DNA of 15,034 bases, from contig JBDNFD010000019.1 in the NCBI GenBank assembly GCA_041689995.1, positions 1 to 15,034 on the forward strand, written 5' to 3'. Every line of letters starts with the position of its first letter. The stretch's first letter is position 1. Position numbers and translations under genes: made by a program. Under the pieces are notes generated by a model, which had not been told where the DNA came from, did not search any database, and saw nothing but the letters and a program-made list of their open reading frames with translations. This DNA comes from DASSWG01 sp041689995 (GTDB lineage: Bacteria > Bacteroidota > Bacteroidia > Flavobacteriales > Flavobacteriaceae). Below are positions 13,703 to 15,034 of the stretch, piece by piece.

Positions 13703-14293
13703 TCAGTTTTTTATGAACCTTTGAGTCTGTGAGTTTTCACCCGAAACGATTTTCAAGAAATAATTTCCTGAGCTCCAATTCGAAATATCTATCGCAACGG
13801 TATCTTCTGATCCGAATTCTTGTGAATGGATCTGTTTCCCCGATATATCAAACACGGTTATTTGGCCGGTTTGCATATTTTTTGGTAATACCAAATTTAT
13901 TGTTGAGGATGCGGGATTTGGGTAAATACTAATTGTTTTCAAATTGTTTTTGTCAACACCCATAACTTCATTAACCGTTATGGTTCCCGACATACTTACC
14001 GCTCCGTGAATGCCACAGAAATAGCGGTTGTCGCCCACCACAGTAAAAGTATGGGAATAGGTTTCTCCCATTCCGGTAAGAACCCCGCTTGTGAAAGTTT
14101 CCACAGAGTTTCCTGCTTCGTTCTCAACTGTATGCGGTGCATTATCGCCCCAGATCCAGGTTACGGTATCGCCTTCATCGATGGTTAAATCTACACTGGA
14201 ACCAATGCCCACGTACCAGTCTAAATTATAAGTTGTTTGTGCGTTTGTGGCAAAAAAGCCTAAAAAGGCCAGCAATAATAGTTTTGTTTTCAT
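13703..14293 (-). CDS. Cupredoxin with T9SS type A sorting domain
   Basis: This 196-residue protein has a signal peptide (1-19, LLLLAFLGFFATNAQ) followed by a plastocyanin-like domain (about 20-108). Type 1 copper ligands are visible: His54 in APHTV, then Cys93, His96 and Met101 in the CxxHxxxxM loop (FCGIHGAVSM). TVTWIWGDNAPHTV is the typical strand before the first His. Residues about 121-196 form a type IX secretion C-terminal domain (ISIYPNPASSTINL, later SGNYFLKI and a basic end). The protein is therefore exported by Sec, then through the outer membrane by T9SS, and attached to or released from the surface. It would be a surface copper electron carrier or copper binder. It lies 2 bases after the OB-fold gene and 5 before DUF5777. 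Confidence 0.9.
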   Translation of the reverse strand: MKTKLLLLAFLGFFATNAQTTYNLDWYVGIGSSVDLTIDEGDTVTWIWGDNAPHTVENEAGNSVETFTSGVLTGMGETYSHTFTVVGDNRYFCGIHGAVSMSGTITVNEVMGVDKNNLKTISIYPNPASSTINLVLPKNMQTGQITVFDISGKQIHSQEFGSEDTVAIDISNWSSGNYFLKIVSGENSQTQRFIKN

Positions 14294-14295
14294 GG

Positions 14296-14682
14296 TTATT
14301 TATTTAAGTTAATTATACACTGGTCAAGTTTAACTTGTTCTAACAAGTCGTCATATCCTATAAACCGTCCTTTTATGGTGATTTTTGAATTTAACGGTGT
14401 TTCTTTTTGAGTGATCTGTTCTGAAAATTGACAAAACACCTTATCATCTATTGTGATTTCGTTTTCGTTGATTTCTGAAACCAGTCCAGAAATTTCTATT
14501 GTTTCGTTGCTATACTTATTTTGAGAAACCAAAGGATCATTATTAAATTCTGAATGGATTTGCTGAGCTGTCAATGAAAATTGGGCATTCTCACTTTCAA
14601 TATCCCGATGTTCTTTATGTAGATAGTTATATCCTACAATAACTATTAGCACTATTACTATTAAAATCCAGTATTTCCTCAT
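14296..14682 (-). CDS. Membrane-anchored OB-fold protein (tRNA_anti-like domain)
   Basis: This 128-residue protein has an N-terminal membrane helix (about 4-18, YWILIVIVLIVIV) and a periplasmic domain resembling the tRNA_anti-like OB-fold family (PF12869-type). The pattern is an EISGLVSEINENEITI strand pair, KVFCQFSEQ (81-89), then KITIKGRFIGYDD (100-112), and an ending VKLDQCIINL with Cys122. The two Cys (84 and 122) are conserved features of such exported OB domains and may pair. Family function is unknown; despite the name, no tRNA role is expected outside the cell. I use the ATG at 14682. A GTG at 14718 would add 12 residues before the helix with no benefit. It is the first gene of the redox operon, just downstream of the IS30 end, so the element may supply or interrupt its promoter. 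Confidence 0.7.
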   Translation of the reverse strand: MRKYWILIVIVLIVIVGYNYLHKEHRDIESENAQFSLTAQQIHSEFNNDPLVSQNKYSNETIEISGLVSEINENEITIDDKVFCQFSEQITQKETPLNSKITIKGRFIGYDDLLEQVKLDQCIINLNK

Positions 14683-14761
14683 TTGTAATTTGTGTAAATA
14701 CAATCGTTCAGATAGCACATTTGGTTTTCGTCCTGTCTAAAATCTCCTTTATTTGCTAGAT
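14683..14761 (-). promoter_or_regulatory. Short region between the IS30 end and the redox operon
   Basis: These 79 bases must hold the operon promoter unless it lies inside the insertion sequence. I find no exact TAnnTTTG on the minus strand here. The boundary of the insertion sequence is uncertain; the sequence around 14760-14780, which includes the transposase stop, could be its terminal inverted repeat. Confidence 0.3.
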
Positions 14762-15034
14762 TCAAGTCACATATGCAACTTCATCGTTAAACAATAATTT
14801 ATCTTTTACAAAGATAGGGTTTTCAAATCCAAATCCAAATCTTTTTCTTGGTCTATTATTTAGCTTGTCCTCGACCTCTTTAATACGTTCATTTGTAATC
14901 AAAGTAAAGTCCGATCCTTTTGGGAAATACTGCCTAACCAAGCCGTTGAGGTTTTCATTTGAGCCCCTTTCCCAAGAATGATAGGGACGGGCAAAATAAT
15001 AATCAACATTGAGCGCTTCCGCTATGGATTGGTG
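14755..15034 (-). mobile_element. IS30-family insertion sequence, right-edge portion
   Basis: This contains the end of the transposase gene, oriented toward the redox operon. In relatives the terminal repeat lies very close to the transposase stop, so the element probably ends near 14755-14762. I could not confirm an inverted repeat because the other end is outside the window. Confidence 0.6.
14762..15034 (-). CDS. IS30-family transposase, C-terminal 90 residues (partial at the window edge)
   Basis: The frame is open from the right edge to TGA at 14764-14762. The sequence reads HQSIAEALNVDYYFARPYHS, then WERGSNENLNGLVRQYFPKG, then DFTLITNERIKEVEDKLNNR and PRKRFGF, ending FNDEVAYVT. This is the C-terminal end of the IS30 transposase DDE domain; the Glu of NEN is the third catalytic acid. 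The C-terminus looks intact, since it ends in the family's FNDEVA(F/Y)VT. The rest lies beyond the window, so whether the element is complete cannot be seen. Confidence 0.9.
   Translation of the reverse strand, partial: HQSIAEALNVDYYFARPYHSWERGSNENLNGLVRQYFPKGSDFTLITNERIKEVEDKLNNRPRKRFGFGFENPIFVKDKLLFNDEVAYVT

Noticed and set aside
14683..14718. GTG start adding 12 residues to the OB-fold protein
   Set aside because: The extension puts a charged segment before the membrane helix, while an ATG directly before the helix is available.
1..15034. tRNA, rRNA or CRISPR array
   Set aside because: I found no regularly spaced direct repeats and no tRNA arm or rRNA core sequences on reading either strand; a covariance-model scan was not possible here.

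Overview
The window looks like chromosomal DNA from a member of Bacteroidota, most likely class Flavobacteriia. The base composition is AT-rich. There are several exact copies of the Bacteroidota sigma factor -7 motif TAnnTTTG, and starts lack clear Shine-Dalgarno sequences. Families typical of the group are present: DUF6624, DUF5777, a type IX secretion (T9SS) sorting domain, and Bacteroidota-type TlpA and YceI proteins. I saw no rRNA, tRNA or CRISPR array.

Layout. 1-533 holds no convincing gene, only a possible small minus-strand gene and debris. 534-3520 (+) carries a YghO-like GNAT-fold protein, a membrane-anchored TlpA-type thioredoxin, a DUF6624 protein and a small helix-turn-helix-like protein. 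3690-5075 (+) is a periplasmic esterase gene interrupted by one in-frame TAA. Its C-terminal half carries two transmembrane helices, the probable catalytic His and a TPR-like tail. 5117-6646 (-) is a SulP anion transporter that converges on the esterase across a shared hairpin. 6986-8398 (+) has a secreted orphan and a membrane-anchored SAM methyltransferase. 8481-9189 is a truncated alpha/beta-hydrolase remnant followed by a gene-free block.

9190-10919 (+) is a tight two-gene module: an ABC/AAA-type ATPase whose stop overlaps the start of a small protein with a PD-(D/E)xK nuclease-like motif set. This is the best candidate in the window for a little-described system, probably anti-phage defence or another genome-conflict function. 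It is bounded downstream by a C-rich gap that contains a minus-strand terminator and a possible G-quadruplex.

14682 down to 11143 (-) is a six-gene operon: membrane-anchored OB-fold protein, T9SS-targeted cupredoxin, DUF5777 outer-membrane barrel, monohaem cytochrome c lipoprotein, YceI lipocalin-like protein, and a ferredoxin-reductase-like flavoprotein broken by a one-base frameshift. Together they suggest a cell-envelope redox or copper module. The right edge (14762-15034, -) is the C-terminal end of an IS30-family transposase.

Three protein genes are damaged (a nonsense codon, a frameshift and a truncation) and an IS copy is present, so this is a region in flux, or the assembly contains point errors.
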